Origin: Halictus rubicundus
Lineage: Eukaryota; Arthropoda; Insecta; Hymenoptera; Halictidae
Reading direction: 5' to 3'
DNA length: 64,000 nucleotides
NCBI RefSeq assembly: GCF_050948215.1
Contig: NW_027488816.1
Coordinates: 62,001 to 126,000, forward strand
Of the stretch, positions 40,401 through 53,669 are shown piece after piece. The position numbers and the translations under genes are program-made. The stretch's first letter is position 1, and each line of letters begins with the position of its first letter. Under the pieces are notes generated by a model. It was given only the letters and a program-made list of their open reading frames with translations, was not told where the DNA came from and made no database searches.

Positions 40401-42540
40401 TATCCAATCCTATCCTCTATCCTATCCTCTATCCTATCCTATCCTCTATCCTATCCTATCGTTTATCCTATCCTATCCTCTATCCTATCCTATCCTCTAA
40501 CATATCCTATCCGCTATCCTATCCTATCCTCTATCCTATTCTATCCTCTATCCTATCCAATCCTATATCCTATTCTCTATCCTATCCTATCCTCTATTCT
40601 ATCCTATCCTCTATCCTATCCTATCCTCTATCCTATCATATCCTCTATCCTATCCTATCCCCTATCCTATCCTATCCTCTATCCTATCCTATCCTCTATC
40701 CTATCCTATTCTCTATCCTATCCTATCCTCTATCCTATGCTATCCTCTATCCTATCCAATCCTATATCCTATTCTCTATCCTATCCTATCCTCTATCCTA
40801 TCCTCTATCCCATCCAATCCTATATCCTATCCTCTATCATATCCTATCCTCTATCCTATCCTATCCTCTATCCTATCCTATAGTATCCTCTATCCTATCC
40901 TATCATCTCTCCTATCCTATCCTCTATCGTATCCTATCCTCTATCCTATCCTATCCTCTATCCTATCCTATCCTCTATCCTATCCTATCCGCTATCCTAT
41001 CCAATCCTATATCCTATTCTCTATTCTATCCTATCCTCTATCCTATCCTATCCTCTATCCTATCCTATCCTCTATCCTATCCTATCCTCTATCCTATCCT
41101 ATCCGCTATCCTATCCAATCCTATATCCTATTCTCTATTCTATCCTATCCTCTATCCTATCCTATCCTCTATCCTATCCTATCCTCTATCCTATCCTATT
41201 CTCTATCCTATCCTATCCTCTATCCTATCCTATCCTCTATCCTATCCTATCCTCTCTCCTATTCTATCCTCTATCCTATCCAATCCTATATCGTATCCTC
41301 TATCCTATCCTATCCTCTATCCTATCCTATCCACTATCCTATCCTATCCTCTATCCTATCCTATCCTCTATCCTATCGTATCCTCTATCCTATCCTATCG
41401 TTTATCCTATCCTATCCTCTATCCTATCCTATTCTCTATCCTATCCTATCCTCTATCCTATCCTATTCTCTATCCTATCCTATCCTCTATCCTATCCTAT
41501 CCTCTATCGTATATTATCCTCTATCCTATCCTATTCTCTATCCTATCCTATTCTCTATCCTATCCTATCCTCTATCCTATCCTATTCTCCATCCGATCCT
41601 ATCCTCTATCCTATCTTATCCTCTATCCTATCCTATCCTCTATCCTATCCTATCCTCTATCCTATCCTATCCTATCCTCTATCTTATCCTATCCTCTATC
41701 ATATCCTATCCTCTATCCTATCCTATCGTTTATCCTATCCTATCCTCTATCCTATCCTATCCTCTATCCTATCCTATCCTCTATCCTATCCTATCCTCTA
41801 TCCTATCCTATTCTCTATCCTATCCTATCCTCTATCCTATCCTATCCTCTATCCTATCCTATCCTCTATCCTATCCTATCCTCTATCATATCCTATCCTC
41901 TATCCTATCCAATCCTATATCCTATTCTCTATCCTATCCTATCCTCTATGATATCCTATCCTCTATCCTAACCTATTCTCTATCCTATCCTATCCTCTAT
42001 CCTATCCTATCCTATCCTCTATCCTATCCTCTATCCTATCCTCTATCCTATCCAATCCTATATCCTATTCTCCATCCTATCCTATCCTCTACCCTATCCT
42101 ATCCTCTATCAGATCCTATCCTCTATCCTATCCTATCCTCTATCCTATCGTATCCTATCCTCTATCCTATCCTATCCTCTATCCTATCGTATCCTCTATC
42201 CTATCGTATCCTCTATCCTATCCTATCGTTTATCCTATCCTATGCTCTATCATATCCTATTCTCTATCCTATCCTATCCTCTATCCTTTCCTATCCTATC
42301 CTCTATCCTATCCTCTATCATATCCTATCCTCTATCCTATCCTATCCTCTATCCTATCCTATCCTATCCTGTATCCTATCCTATCCTCTATCCTATCCTA
42401 TCCTCTATCGTATCCTATCCTCTATCCTATCCTATCCTCTATCCTATCCTATCCTATCCGCTATCCTATCCAATCCTATATCCTATTCTCTATTCTATCC
42501 TATCCTCTATCCTATCCTATCCTCTATCCTATCCTATCCT
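37486..42540 (+). repeat. Roughly 5 kb higher-order repeat, copy A
   Basis: Landmarks recur 4930 bp downstream: GTATATT 38856/43786, CTAACATATCC 39412/44342 and 40497/45427, the variant CTATAATATCC 40129/45059 and the rare TAGTATCC 40881/45811. After about 41.1 kb the offset becomes 4947 bp (GTATATT 41509/46456, ATG variant 42242/47189, CCTTTCC 42286/47233). Near the start the offset is 5197 bp (37550/42747), because this copy carries about 267 bp that copy B lacks. The left junction is near CCTAACCTATCC at 37486. The stretch 42541-42682 between the copies has the GATATC/CCTAACC landmark and no clear counterpart after copy B. Confidence 0.8.
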
Positions 42541-42682
42541 CTATGATATCCTATCCTCTATCCTAACCTATTCTCTATCCTATCCTATCCTCTATCCTAT
42601 CCTATCCTATCCTCTATCCTATCCTCTATCCTATCCTCTATCCTATCCAATCCTATATCCTATTCTCCATCCTATCCTATCC

Positions 42683-45600
42683 TCTATCCTAACCTATCCT
42701 CTATCCTATCGTATCCTCTATCCTATCCTATCGTTTATCCTATCCTATGCTCTATCCTATCCTATTCTCTATCCTATCCTATCCTCTATCCTATCCTCTA
42801 TTCTATCCAATCCTATATCCTATCCTCTATCATATCCTATCCTCTATCCTATCCTATCCTCTATCCTATCCTATCCTATCCTCTATCCTATCCTATCCTC
42901 TATCCTATCCTATCCTCTATCGTATCCTATCCTCTATCCTATCCTATCCTCTATCCTATCCTATCCTCTATCCTATCCTATCCGCTATCCTATCCAATCC
43001 TATATCCTATTCTCTATTCTATCCTATCCTCTATCCTATCCTATCCTCTATCCTATCCTATCCTCTATCCTATCCTATTCTCTATCCTATCCTATCTTCT
43101 ATCCTATCCTATCCTCTATCCTATCCTATCCTCTCTCCTATTCTATCCTCTATCCTATCCAATCCTATATCGTATCCTCTATCCTATCCTATCCTCTATC
43201 CTATCCTATCCACTATCCTATCCTATCCTCTATCCTATCCTATCCTCTATCCTATCGTATCCTCTATCCTATCCTATCCTCTATCCTATCCTATCCTCTA
43301 TCATATCCTATCCTCTATCCTATCCAATCCTATATCCTATTCTCTATCCTATCCTATCCTCTATGATATCCTATCCTCTATCCTAACCTATTCTCTATCC
43401 TATCCTATCCTCTATCCTATCCTATCCTATCCTCTATCCTATCCTCTATCCTATCCTCTATCCTATCCAATCCTATATCCTATTCTCCATCCTATCCTAT
43501 CCTCTATCCTATCCTATCCTATCCTCTATCCTATCCTGTATCATATCCTATCCTCTATCCTATCCTATCCTCTATCCTATCCTATCCTATCCTCTATCCT
43601 ATCCTATCCTCTATCCTATCCTATCCTCTATCGTATCCTATCCTCTATCCTATCCTATCCTCTATCCTATCCTATCCTATCCGCTATCCTATCCAATCCT
43701 ATATCCTATTCTCTATTCTATCCTATCCTCTATCCTATCCTATTCTCTATCCTATCCTATCCTCTATCCTATCCTATCCTCTATCGTATATTATCCTCTA
43801 TCCTATCCTATTCTCTATCCTATCCTATCCTCTATCCTATCCTATTCTCCATCCGATCCTATCCTCTATCCTATCTTATCCTCTATCCTATCCTATCCTC
43901 TATCCTATCCTATCCTCTATCCTATCCTATCCTATCCTCTATCTTATCCTATCCTCTATCATATCCTATCCTCTATCCTATCCTATCGTTTATCCTATCC
44001 TATCCTCTATCCTATCCTATCCTCTATCCTATCCTATTCTCTATCCTATCCTATCCTCTATCCTATCCTATCCTCTATCCTATCCTATCCTCTATCCTAT
44101 CCTATCCTCTATCCTATCCTATCCTCTATCATATCCTATCCTCTATCCTATCCAATCCTATATCCTATTCTCTATCCTATCCTATCCTCTATGATATCCT
44201 ATCCTCTATCCTAACCTATTCTCTATCCTATCCTATCCTCTATCCTATCCAATCCTATCCTCTATCCTATCCTCTATCCTATCCTATCCTCTATCCTATC
44301 CTATCGTTTATCCTATCCTATCCTCTATCCTATCCTATCCTCTAACATATCCTATCCGCTATCCTATCCTATCCTCTATCCTATTCTATCCTCTATCCTA
44401 TCCAATCCTATATCCTATTCTCTATCCTATCCTATCCTCTATTCTATCCTATCCTCTATCCTATCCTATCCTCTATCCTATCATATCCTCTATCCTATCC
44501 TATCCCCTATCCTATCCTATCCTCTATCCTATCCTATCCTCTATCCTATCCTATTCTCTATCCTATCCTATCCTCTATCCTATGCTATCCTCTATCCTAT
44601 CCAATCCTATATCCTATTCTCTATCCTATCCTATCCTCTATCCTATCCTCTATTCCATCCAATCCTATATCCTATCCTCTATCATATCCTATCCTCTATC
44701 CTATCCTATCCTCTATCCTATCCTATCCTATCCTCTATCCTATCCTATCCTCTATCCTATCCTATCCTCTATCGTATCCTATCCTCTATCCTATCCTATC
44801 CTCTATCCTATCCTATCCTCTATCCTATCCTATCCGCTATCCTATCCAATCCTATATCCTATTCTCTATTCTATCCTATCCTCTATCCTATCCTATTCTC
44901 TATCCTATCCTATCCTCTATCCTATCCTATTCTCCATCCGATCCTATCCTCTATCCTATCTTATCCTCTATCCTATCCTATCCTCTATCCTATCCTATCC
45001 TCTATCCTATCCTATCCTATCCTCTATCTTATCCTATCCTCTATCATATCCTATCCTCTATAATATCCTATCGTTTATCCTATCCTATCCTCTATCCTAT
45101 CCTATCCTCTATCCTATCCTATTCTCTATCCTATCCTATCCTCTATCCTATCCTATCCTCTATCCTATCCTATCCTCTATCCTATCCTATCCTCTATCCT
45201 ATCCTATCCTCTATCATATCCTATCCTCTATCCTATCCAATCCTATATCCTATTCTCTATCCTATCCTATCCTCTATGATATCCTATCCTCTATCCTAAC
45301 CTATTCTCTATCCTATCCTATCCTCTATCCTATCCAATCCTATCCTCTATCCTATCCTCTATCCTATCCTATCCTCTATCCTATCCTATCGTTTATCCTA
45401 TCCTATCCTCTATCCTATCCTATCCTCTAACATATCCTATCCGCTATCCTATCCTATCCTCTATCCTATTCTATCCTCTATCCTATCCAATCCTATATCC
45501 TATTCTCTATCCTATCCTATCCTCTATTCTATCCTATCCTCTATCCTATCCTATCCTCTATCCTATCATATCCTCTATCCTATCCTATCCCCTATCCTAT

Positions 45601-47490
45601 CCTATCCTCTATCCTATCCTATCCTCTATCCTATCCTATTCTCTATCCTATCCTATCCTCTATCCTATGCTATCCTCTATCCTATCCAATCCTATATCCT
45701 ATTCTCTATCCTATCCTATCCTCTATCCTATCCTCTATCCCATCCAATCCTATATCCTATCCTCTATCATATCCTATCCTCTATCCTATCCTATCCTCTA
45801 TCCTATCCTATAGTATCCTCTATCCTATCCTATCATCTCTCCTATCCTATCCTCTATCGTATCCTATCCTCTATCCTATCCTATCCTCTATCCTATCCTA
45901 TCCTCTATCCTATCCTATCCGCTATCCTATCCAATCCTATATCCTATTCTCTATTCTATCCTATCCTCTATCCTATCCTATCCTCTATCCTATCCTATCC
46001 TCTATCCTATCCTATCCTCTATCCTATCCTATCCTCTATCCTATCCTATCCGCTATCCTATCCAATCCTATATCCTATTCTCTATTCTATCCTATCCTCT
46101 ATCCTATCCTATCCTCTATCCTATCCTATCCTCTATCCTATCCTATTCTCTATCCTATCCTATCCTCTATCCTATCCTATCCTCTATCCTATCCTATCCT
46201 CTCTCCTATTCTATCCTCTATCCTATCCAATCCTATATCGTATCCTCTATCCTATCCTATCCTCTATCCTATCCTATCCACTATCCTATCCTATCCTCTA
46301 TCCTATCCTATCCTCTATACTATCGTATCCTCTATCCTATCCTATCGTTTATCCTATCCTATCCTCTATCCTATCCTATTCTCTATCCTATCCTATCCTC
46401 TATCCTATCCTATTCTCTATCCTATCCTATCCTCTATCCTATCCTATCCTCTATCGTATATTATCCTCTATCCTATCCTATTCTCTATCCTATCCTATTC
46501 TCTATCCTATCCTATCCTCTATCCTATCCTATTCTCCATCCGATCCTATCCTCTATCCTATCTTATCCTCTATCCTATCCTATCCTCTATCCTATCCTAT
46601 CCTCTATCCTATCCTATCCTATCCTCTATCTTATCCTATCCTCTATCATATCCTATCCTCTATCCTATCCTATCGTTTATCCTATCCTATCCTCTATCCT
46701 ATCCTATCCTCTATCCTATCCTATCCTCTATCCTATCCTATCCTCTATCCTATCCTATTCTCTATCCTATCCTATCCTCTATCCTATCCTATCCTCTATC
46801 CTATCCTATCCTCTATCCTATCCTATCCTCTATCATATCCTATCCTCTATCCTATCCAATCCTATATCCTATTCTCTATCCTATCCTATCCTCTATGATA
46901 TCCTATCCTCTATCCTAACCTATTCTCTATCCTATCCTATCCTCTATCCTATCCTATCCTATCCTCTATCCTATCCTCTATCCTATCCTCTATCCTATCC
47001 AATCCTATATCCTATTCTCCATCCTATCCTATCCTCTACCCTATCCTATCCTCTATCAGATCCTATCCTCTATCCTATCCTATCCTCTATCCTATCGTAT
47101 CCTATCCTCTATCCTATCCTATCCTCTATCCTATCGTATCCTCTATCCTATCGTATCCTCTATCCTATCCTATCGTTTATCCTATCCTATGCTCTATCAT
47201 ATCCTATTCTCTATCCTATCCTATCCTCTATCCTTTCCTATCCTATCCTCTATCCTATCCTCTATCATATCCTATCCTCTATCCTATCCTATCCTCTATC
47301 CTATCCTATCCTATCCTGTATCCTATCCTATCCTCTATCCTATCCTATCCTCTATCGTATCCTATCCTCTATCCTATCCTATCCTCTATCCTATCCTATC
47401 CTATCCGCTATCCTATCCAATCCTATATCCTATTCTCTATTCTATCCTATCCTCTATCCTATCCTATCCTCTATCCTATCCTATCCTCTA
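42683..47490 (+). repeat. Roughly 5 kb higher-order repeat, copy B
   Basis: This is the second copy of the unit described for 37486-42540. Compared with copy A it lacks about 267 bp (89 codon equivalents) between the 42747 and 44342 landmarks. It has one extra 17 bp unit near 46.03 kb, just before CCGCTATCC. It keeps rare shared variants, including CTATAATATCC, TAGTATCC, ATCTCTCCTATCC and CCTTTCC. A private CTCTATACTATCG lies near 46316. Its last two-thirds are copied again further downstream at an offset of 7970 bp. Confidence 0.8.
44870..47490 (+). repeat. Segment repeated 7970 bp downstream, source copy
   Basis: From about 44870 the landmarks recur at exactly +7970 bp: CTAACATATCC 45427/53397, the CCCATCCAATCC variant 45738/53708, TAGTATCC 45811/53781, GTATATT 46456/54426, CTCTACCC 47034/55004 and the ATG variant 47189/55159. 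This segment overlaps copy B of the 5 kb unit, so the two duplication layers are nested. The extra 17 bp unit near 46.03 kb is shared with the downstream copy near 54.0 kb, but is absent from the 40.5 kb copy. Confidence 0.8.
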
Positions 47491-48599
47491 TCCTATCCTA
47501 TCCTCTATCCTATCCTATCCACTATCCTATCCTATCCTCTATCCTATCCTATCCTCTATCCTATCGTATCCTCTATCCTATCCTACCGTTTATCCTATCC
47601 TATCCTCTATCCTATCCTATTCTCTATCCTATCCTATCCTCTATCCTATCCTATCCTCTATCGTATATTATCCTCTATCCTATCCTATTCTCTATCCTAT
47701 CCTATCCTCTATCCTATCCTATTCTCCATCCGATCCTATCCTCTATCCTATCTTATCCTCTATCCTATCCTATCCTCTATCCTATCCTATCCTCTATCCT
47801 ATCCTATCCTATCCTCTATCTTATCCTATCCTCTATCATATCCTATCCTCTATCCTATCCTATCGTTTATCCTATCCTATCCTCTATCCTATCCTATCCT
47901 CTATCCTATCCTATTCTCTATCCTATCCTATCCTCTATCCTATCCTATCCTCTATCCTATCCTATCCTCTATCCTATCCTATCCTCTATCCTATCCTATC
48001 CTCTATCATATCCTATCCTCTATCCTATCCAATCCTATATCCTATTCTCTATCCTATCCTATCCTCTATGATATCCTATCCTCTATCCTAACCTATTCTC
48101 TATCCTATCCTATCCTCTATCCTATCCAATCCTATCCTCTATCCTATCCTCTATCCTATCCTATCCTCTATCCTATCCTATCCTCTATCCTATCCTATCG
48201 TTTATCCTATCCTATCCTCTATCCTATCCTATCCTCTAACATATCCTATCCGCTATCCTATCCTATCCTCTATCCTATTCTATCCTCTATCCTATCCAAT
48301 CCTATATCCTATTCTCTATCCTATCCTATCCTCTATTCTATTATATCCTCTATCCTATCCTATCCTCTATCCTATCGTATCCTCTATCCTATCCTACCGT
48401 TTATCCTATCCTATCCTCTATCCTATCCTATTCTCTATCCTATCCTATCCTCTATCCTATCCTATCCTCTATCGTATCCTATCCTTTATCCTATCCTATC
48501 CTCTATCCTATCCTATCCGCTATCCTATCCAATCCTATATCCTATTCTCTATCCTATCCTATCCTCTATCCTATCCTATCCTCTATCCTATCCTATTCT

Positions 48600-49150
48600 C
48601 TATCCTATCCTATCCTCTATCCTATGCTATCCTCTATCGTATCCTATCCTCTATCCTATCCTATCCTCTATCCTATCCTATCCTCTATCCTATCCTATCC
48701 TCTATCCTATCCAATCCTCTATCCTATCCTATCCTCTATCCTATCCTATCCTCTATCCTATCCTATCCTCTATCCTATCCTATCCTCTATCCTATTCTAT
48801 CCTCTATCCTATCCAATCCTATATCCTATTCTCTATCCTATCCTATCCTCTATGATATCCTATCCTCTATCCTAACCTATTCTCGATCCTATCCTATCCT
48901 CTATCCTATCCTATCCTATCCTCTATCCTATCCTCTATCCTATCCAATCCTATATCCTATTCTCCATCCTATCCTATCCTCTACCCTATCCTATCCTCTA
49001 TCAGATCCTATCCTCTATCCTATCCTATCCTCTATCCTATCGTATCCTATCCTCTATCCTATCCTATCCTCTATCCTATCGTATCCTCTATCCTATCGTA
49101 TCCTCTATCCTATCCTATCGTTTATCCTATCCTATGCTCTATCCTATCCT
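48600..49150 (+). repeat. Segment repeated 8152 bp downstream
   Basis: The ATG variant CTATGCTATCCTCTATCG at 48624, GATATC at 48854 and the ATG variant at 49134 recur at 56776, 57006 and 57286, always +8152 bp. Together with the 7970 bp offset upstream and 7693 bp further on (CTAACATATCC 51137/58830), this suggests that a larger segment, about 45-51 kb, was copied to about 53-59 kb. Later insertions and deletions of whole units would account for the changing offsets. Confidence 0.7.
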
Positions 49151-51409
49151 ATTCTCTATCCTATCCTATCCTCTATCCTATCCTCTATTCTATCCAATCC
49201 TATATCCTATCCTCTATCATATCCTATCCTCTATCCTATCCTATCCTCTATCCTATCCTATCCTATCCTCTATCCTATCCTACCCTCTATCCTATCCTAT
49301 CCTCTATCGTATCCTATCCTCTATCCTATCCTATCCTCTATCCTATCCTATCCTCTATCCTATCCTATCCGCTATCCTATCCAATCCTATATCCTATTCT
49401 CTATTCTATCCTATCCTCTATCCTATCCTATCCTCTATCCTATCCTATCCTCTATCCTATCCTATTCTCTATCCTATCCTATCCTCTATCCTATCCTATC
49501 CTCTATCCTATCCTATCCTCTCTCCTATTCTATCCTCTATCCTATCCAATCCTATATCGTATCCTCTATCCTATCCTATCCTCTATCCTATCCTATCCAC
49601 TATCCTATCCTATCCTCTATCCTATCCTATCCTCTATCCTATCGTATCCTCTATCCTATCCTATCGTTTATCCTATCCTATCCTCTATCCTATCCTATTC
49701 CCTATCCTATCCTATCCTCTATCCTATCCTATTCTCTATCCTATCCTATCCTCTATCCTATCCTATCCTATCCGCTATCCTATCCAATCCTATATCCTAT
49801 TCTCTATTCTATCCTATCCTCTATCCTATCCTATCCTCTATCCTATCCTATCCTCTATCCTATCCTATTCTCTATCCTATCCTATCCTCTATCCTATCCT
49901 ATCCTCTATCCTATCCTATCCTCTCTCCTATTCTATCCTCTATCCTATCCAATCCTATATCGTATCCTCTATCCTATCCTATCCTCTATCCTATCCTATC
50001 CACTATCCTATCCTATCCTCTATCCTATCCTATCCTCTATCCTATCGTATCCTCTATCCTATCCTACCGTTTATCCTATCCTATCCTCTATCCTATCCTA
50101 TTCTCTATCCTATCCTATCCTCTATCCTATCCTATCCTCTATCGTATCCTATCCTCTATCCTATCCTATCCTCTATCCTATCCTATCCTATCCGCTATCC
50201 TATCCAATCCTATATCCTATTCTCTATTCTATCCTATCCTCTATCCTATCCTATCCTCTATCCTATCCTATCCTCTATCCTATCCTATTCTCTATCCTAT
50301 CCTATCCTCTATCCTATCCTATCCTCTATCCTATCCTATCCTCTATCCTATCCTATCCTCTCTCCTATTCTATCCTCTATCCTATCCAATCCTATATCGT
50401 ATCCTCTATCCTATCCTATCCTCTATCCTATCCTATCCACTATCCTATCCTATCCTCTATCCTATCCTATCCTCTATCCTATCGTATCCTCTATCCTATC
50501 CTACCGTTTATCCTATCCTATCCTCTATCCTATCCTATTCTCTATCCTATCCTATCCTCTATCCTATCCTATCCTCTATCGTATATTATCCTCTATCCTA
50601 TCCTATTCTCTATCCTATCCTATCCTCTATCCTATCCTATTCTCCATCCGATCCTATCCTCTATCCTATCTTATCCTCTATCCTATCCTATCCTCTATCC
50701 TATCCTATCCTCTATCCTATCCTATCCTATCCTCTATCTTATCCTATCCTCTATCATATCCTATCCTCTATCCTATCCTATCGTTTATCCTATCCTATCC
50801 TCTATCCTATCCTATCCTCTATCCTATCCTATTCTCTATCCTATCCTATCCTCTATCCTATCCTATCCTCTATCCTATCCTATCCTCTATCCTATCCTAT
50901 CCTCTATCCTATCCTATCCTCTATCATATCCTATCCTCTATCCTATCCAATCCTATATCCTATTCTCTATCCTATCCTATCCTCTATGATATCCTATCCT
51001 CTATCCTAACCTATTCTCTATCCTATCCTATCCTCTATCCTATCCAATCCTATCCTCTATCCTATCCTCTATCCTATCCTATCCTCTATCCTATCCTATC
51101 GTTTATCCTATCCTATCCTCTATCCTATCCTATCCTCTAACATATCCTATCCGCTATCCTATCCTATCCTCTATCCTATTCTATCCTCTATCCTATCCAA
51201 TCCTATATCCTATTCTCTATCCTATCCTATCCTCTATTCTATCCTATCCTCTATCCTATCCTATCCTCTATCCTATCATATCCTCTATCCTATCCTATCC
51301 CCTATCCTATCCTATCCTCTATCCTATCCTATCCTCTATCCTATCCTATTCTCTATCCTATCCTATCCTCTATCCTATGCTATCCTCTATCCTATCCAAT
51401 CCTATATCC
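49150..51409 (+). repeat. 2260 bp higher-order repeat, copy 1
   Basis: Landmarks repeat at exactly 2260 bp: CCGCTATCC 49371/51631, GTATATT 50581/52841 and CTAACATATCC 51137/53397. Long stretches compared position by position (for example 50121 against 52381) are identical. Similarity starts near 49150/51410 and the two copies are adjacent, so this is a direct tandem duplication. Inside each copy is a smaller internal doublet marked by CTCTCCTATTC, CGTATCC and CGTTTATCC blocks near 49.5, 49.9 and 50.4 kb. A private TACCCTCTATCC lies near 49282. Confidence 0.83.
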
Positions 51410-53669
51410 TATTCTCTATCCTATCCTATCCTCTATCCTATCCTCTATTCCATCCAATCCTATATCCTATCCTCTATCATATCCTATCCTCTATCCTATC
51501 CTATCCTCTATCCTATCCTATCCTATCCTCTATCCTATCCTATCCTCTATCCTATCCTATCCTCTATCGTATCCTATCCTCTATCCTATCCTATCCTCTA
51601 TCCTATCCTATCCTCTATCCTATCCTATCCGCTATCCTATCCAATCCTATATAATATTCTCTATTCTATCCTATCCTCTATCCTATCCTATCCTCTATCC
51701 TATCCTATCCTCTATCCTATCCTATTCTCTATCCTATCCTATCCTCTATCCTATCCTATCCTCTATCCTATCCTATCCTCTCTCCTATTCTATCCTCTAT
51801 CCTATCCAATCCTATATCGTATCCTCTATCCTATCCTATCCTCTATCCTATCCTATCCACTATCCTATCCTATCCTCTATCCTATCCTATCCTCTATCCT
51901 ATCGTATCCTCTATCCTATCCTATCGTTTATCCTATCCTATCCTCTATCCTATCCTATTCTCTATCCTATCCTATCCTCTATCCTATCCTATTCTCTATC
52001 CTATCCTATCCTCTATCCTATCCTATCCTATCCGCTATCCTATCCAATCCTATATCCTATTCTCTATTCTATCCTATCCTCTATCCTATCCTATCCTCTA
52101 TCCTATCCTATCCTCTATCCTATCCTATTCTCTATCCTATCCTATCCTCTATCCTATCCTATCCTCTATCCTATCCTATCCTCTCTCCTATTCTATCCTC
52201 TATCCTATCCAATCCTATATCGTATCCTCTATCCTATCCTATCCTCTATCCTATCCTATCCACTATCCTATCCTATCCTCTATCCTATCCTATCCTCTAT
52301 CCTATCGTATCCTCTATCCTATCCTACCGTTTATCCTATCCTATCCTCTATCCTATCCTATTCTCTATCCTATCCTATCCTCTATCCTATCCTATCCTCT
52401 ATCGTATCCTATCCTCTATCCTATCCTATCCTCTATCCTATCCTATCCTATCCGCTATCCTATCCAATCCTATATCCTATTCTCTATTCTATCCTATCCT
52501 CTATCCTATCCTATCCTCTATCCTATCCTATCCTCTATCCTATCCTATTCTCTATCCTATCCTATCCTCTATCCTATCCTATCCTCTATCCTATCCTATC
52601 CTCTATCCTATCCTATCCTCTCTCCTATTCTATCCTCTATCCTATCCAATCCTATATCGTATCCTCTATCCTATCCTATCCTCTATCCTATCCTATCCAC
52701 TATCCTATCCTATCCTCTATCCTATCCTATCCTCTATCCTATCGTATCCTCTATCCTATCCTACCGTTTATCCTATCCTATCCTCTATCCTATCCTATTC
52801 TCTATCCTATCCTATCCTCTATCCTATCCTATCCTCTATCGTATATTATCCTCTATCCTATCCTATTCTCTATCCTATCCTATCCTCTATCCTATCCTAT
52901 TCTCCATCCGATCCTATCCTCTATCCTATCTTATCCTCTATCCTATCCTATCCTCTATCCTATCCTATCCTCTATCCTATCCTATCCTATCCTCTATCTT
53001 ATCCTATCCTCTATCATATCCTATCCTCTATCCTATCCTATCGTTTATCCTATCCTATCCTCTATCCTATCCTATCCTCTATCCTATCCTATTCTCTATC
53101 CTATCCTATCCTCTATCCTATCCTATCCTCTATCCTATCCTATCCTCTATCCTATCCTATCCTCTATCCTATCCTATCCTCTATCATATCCTATCCTCTA
53201 TCCTATCCAATCCTATATCCTATTCTCTATCCTATCCTATCCTCTATGATATCCTATCCTCTATCCTAACCTATTCTCTATCCTATCCTATCCTCTATCC
53301 TATCCAATCCTATCCTCTATCCTATCCTCTATCCTATCCTATCCTCTATCCTATCCTATCGTTTATCCTATCCTATCCTCTATCCTATCCTATCCTCTAA
53401 CATATCCTATCCGCTATCCTATCCTATCCTCTATCCTATTCTATCCTCTATCCTATCCAATCCTATATCCTATTCTCTATCCTATCCTATCCTCTATTCT
53501 ATCCTATCCTCTATCCTATCCTATCCTCTATCCTATCATATCCTCTATCCTATCCTATCCCCTATCCTATCCTATCCTCTATCCTATCCTATCCTCTATC
53601 CTATCCTATTCTCTATCCTATCCTATCCTCTATCCTATGCTATCCTCTATCCTATCCAATCCTATATCC
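51410..53669 (+). repeat. 2260 bp higher-order repeat, copy 2
   Basis: This is the second tandem copy at a constant +2260 bp. Differences seen are substitutions, such as CTATATAATATTC near 51651 where copy 1 has the ordinary CTATATCCTATTC, and CTATTCCATCC where copy 1 has CTATTCTATCC. Just downstream, at 53670-53780, similarity to the start of copy 2 continues for about 100 bp and then breaks at the TAGTATCC landmark. There the 7970 bp duplication takes over. Confidence 0.83.

Noticed and set aside
40878..40890. TAGTATCC block as a remnant of inserted foreign DNA
   Set aside because: It is a pair of base changes in a normal pentamer, flanked by ordinary units, and recurs at 45811 and 53781 within duplicated segments. 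It is a shared variant, not an insertion.
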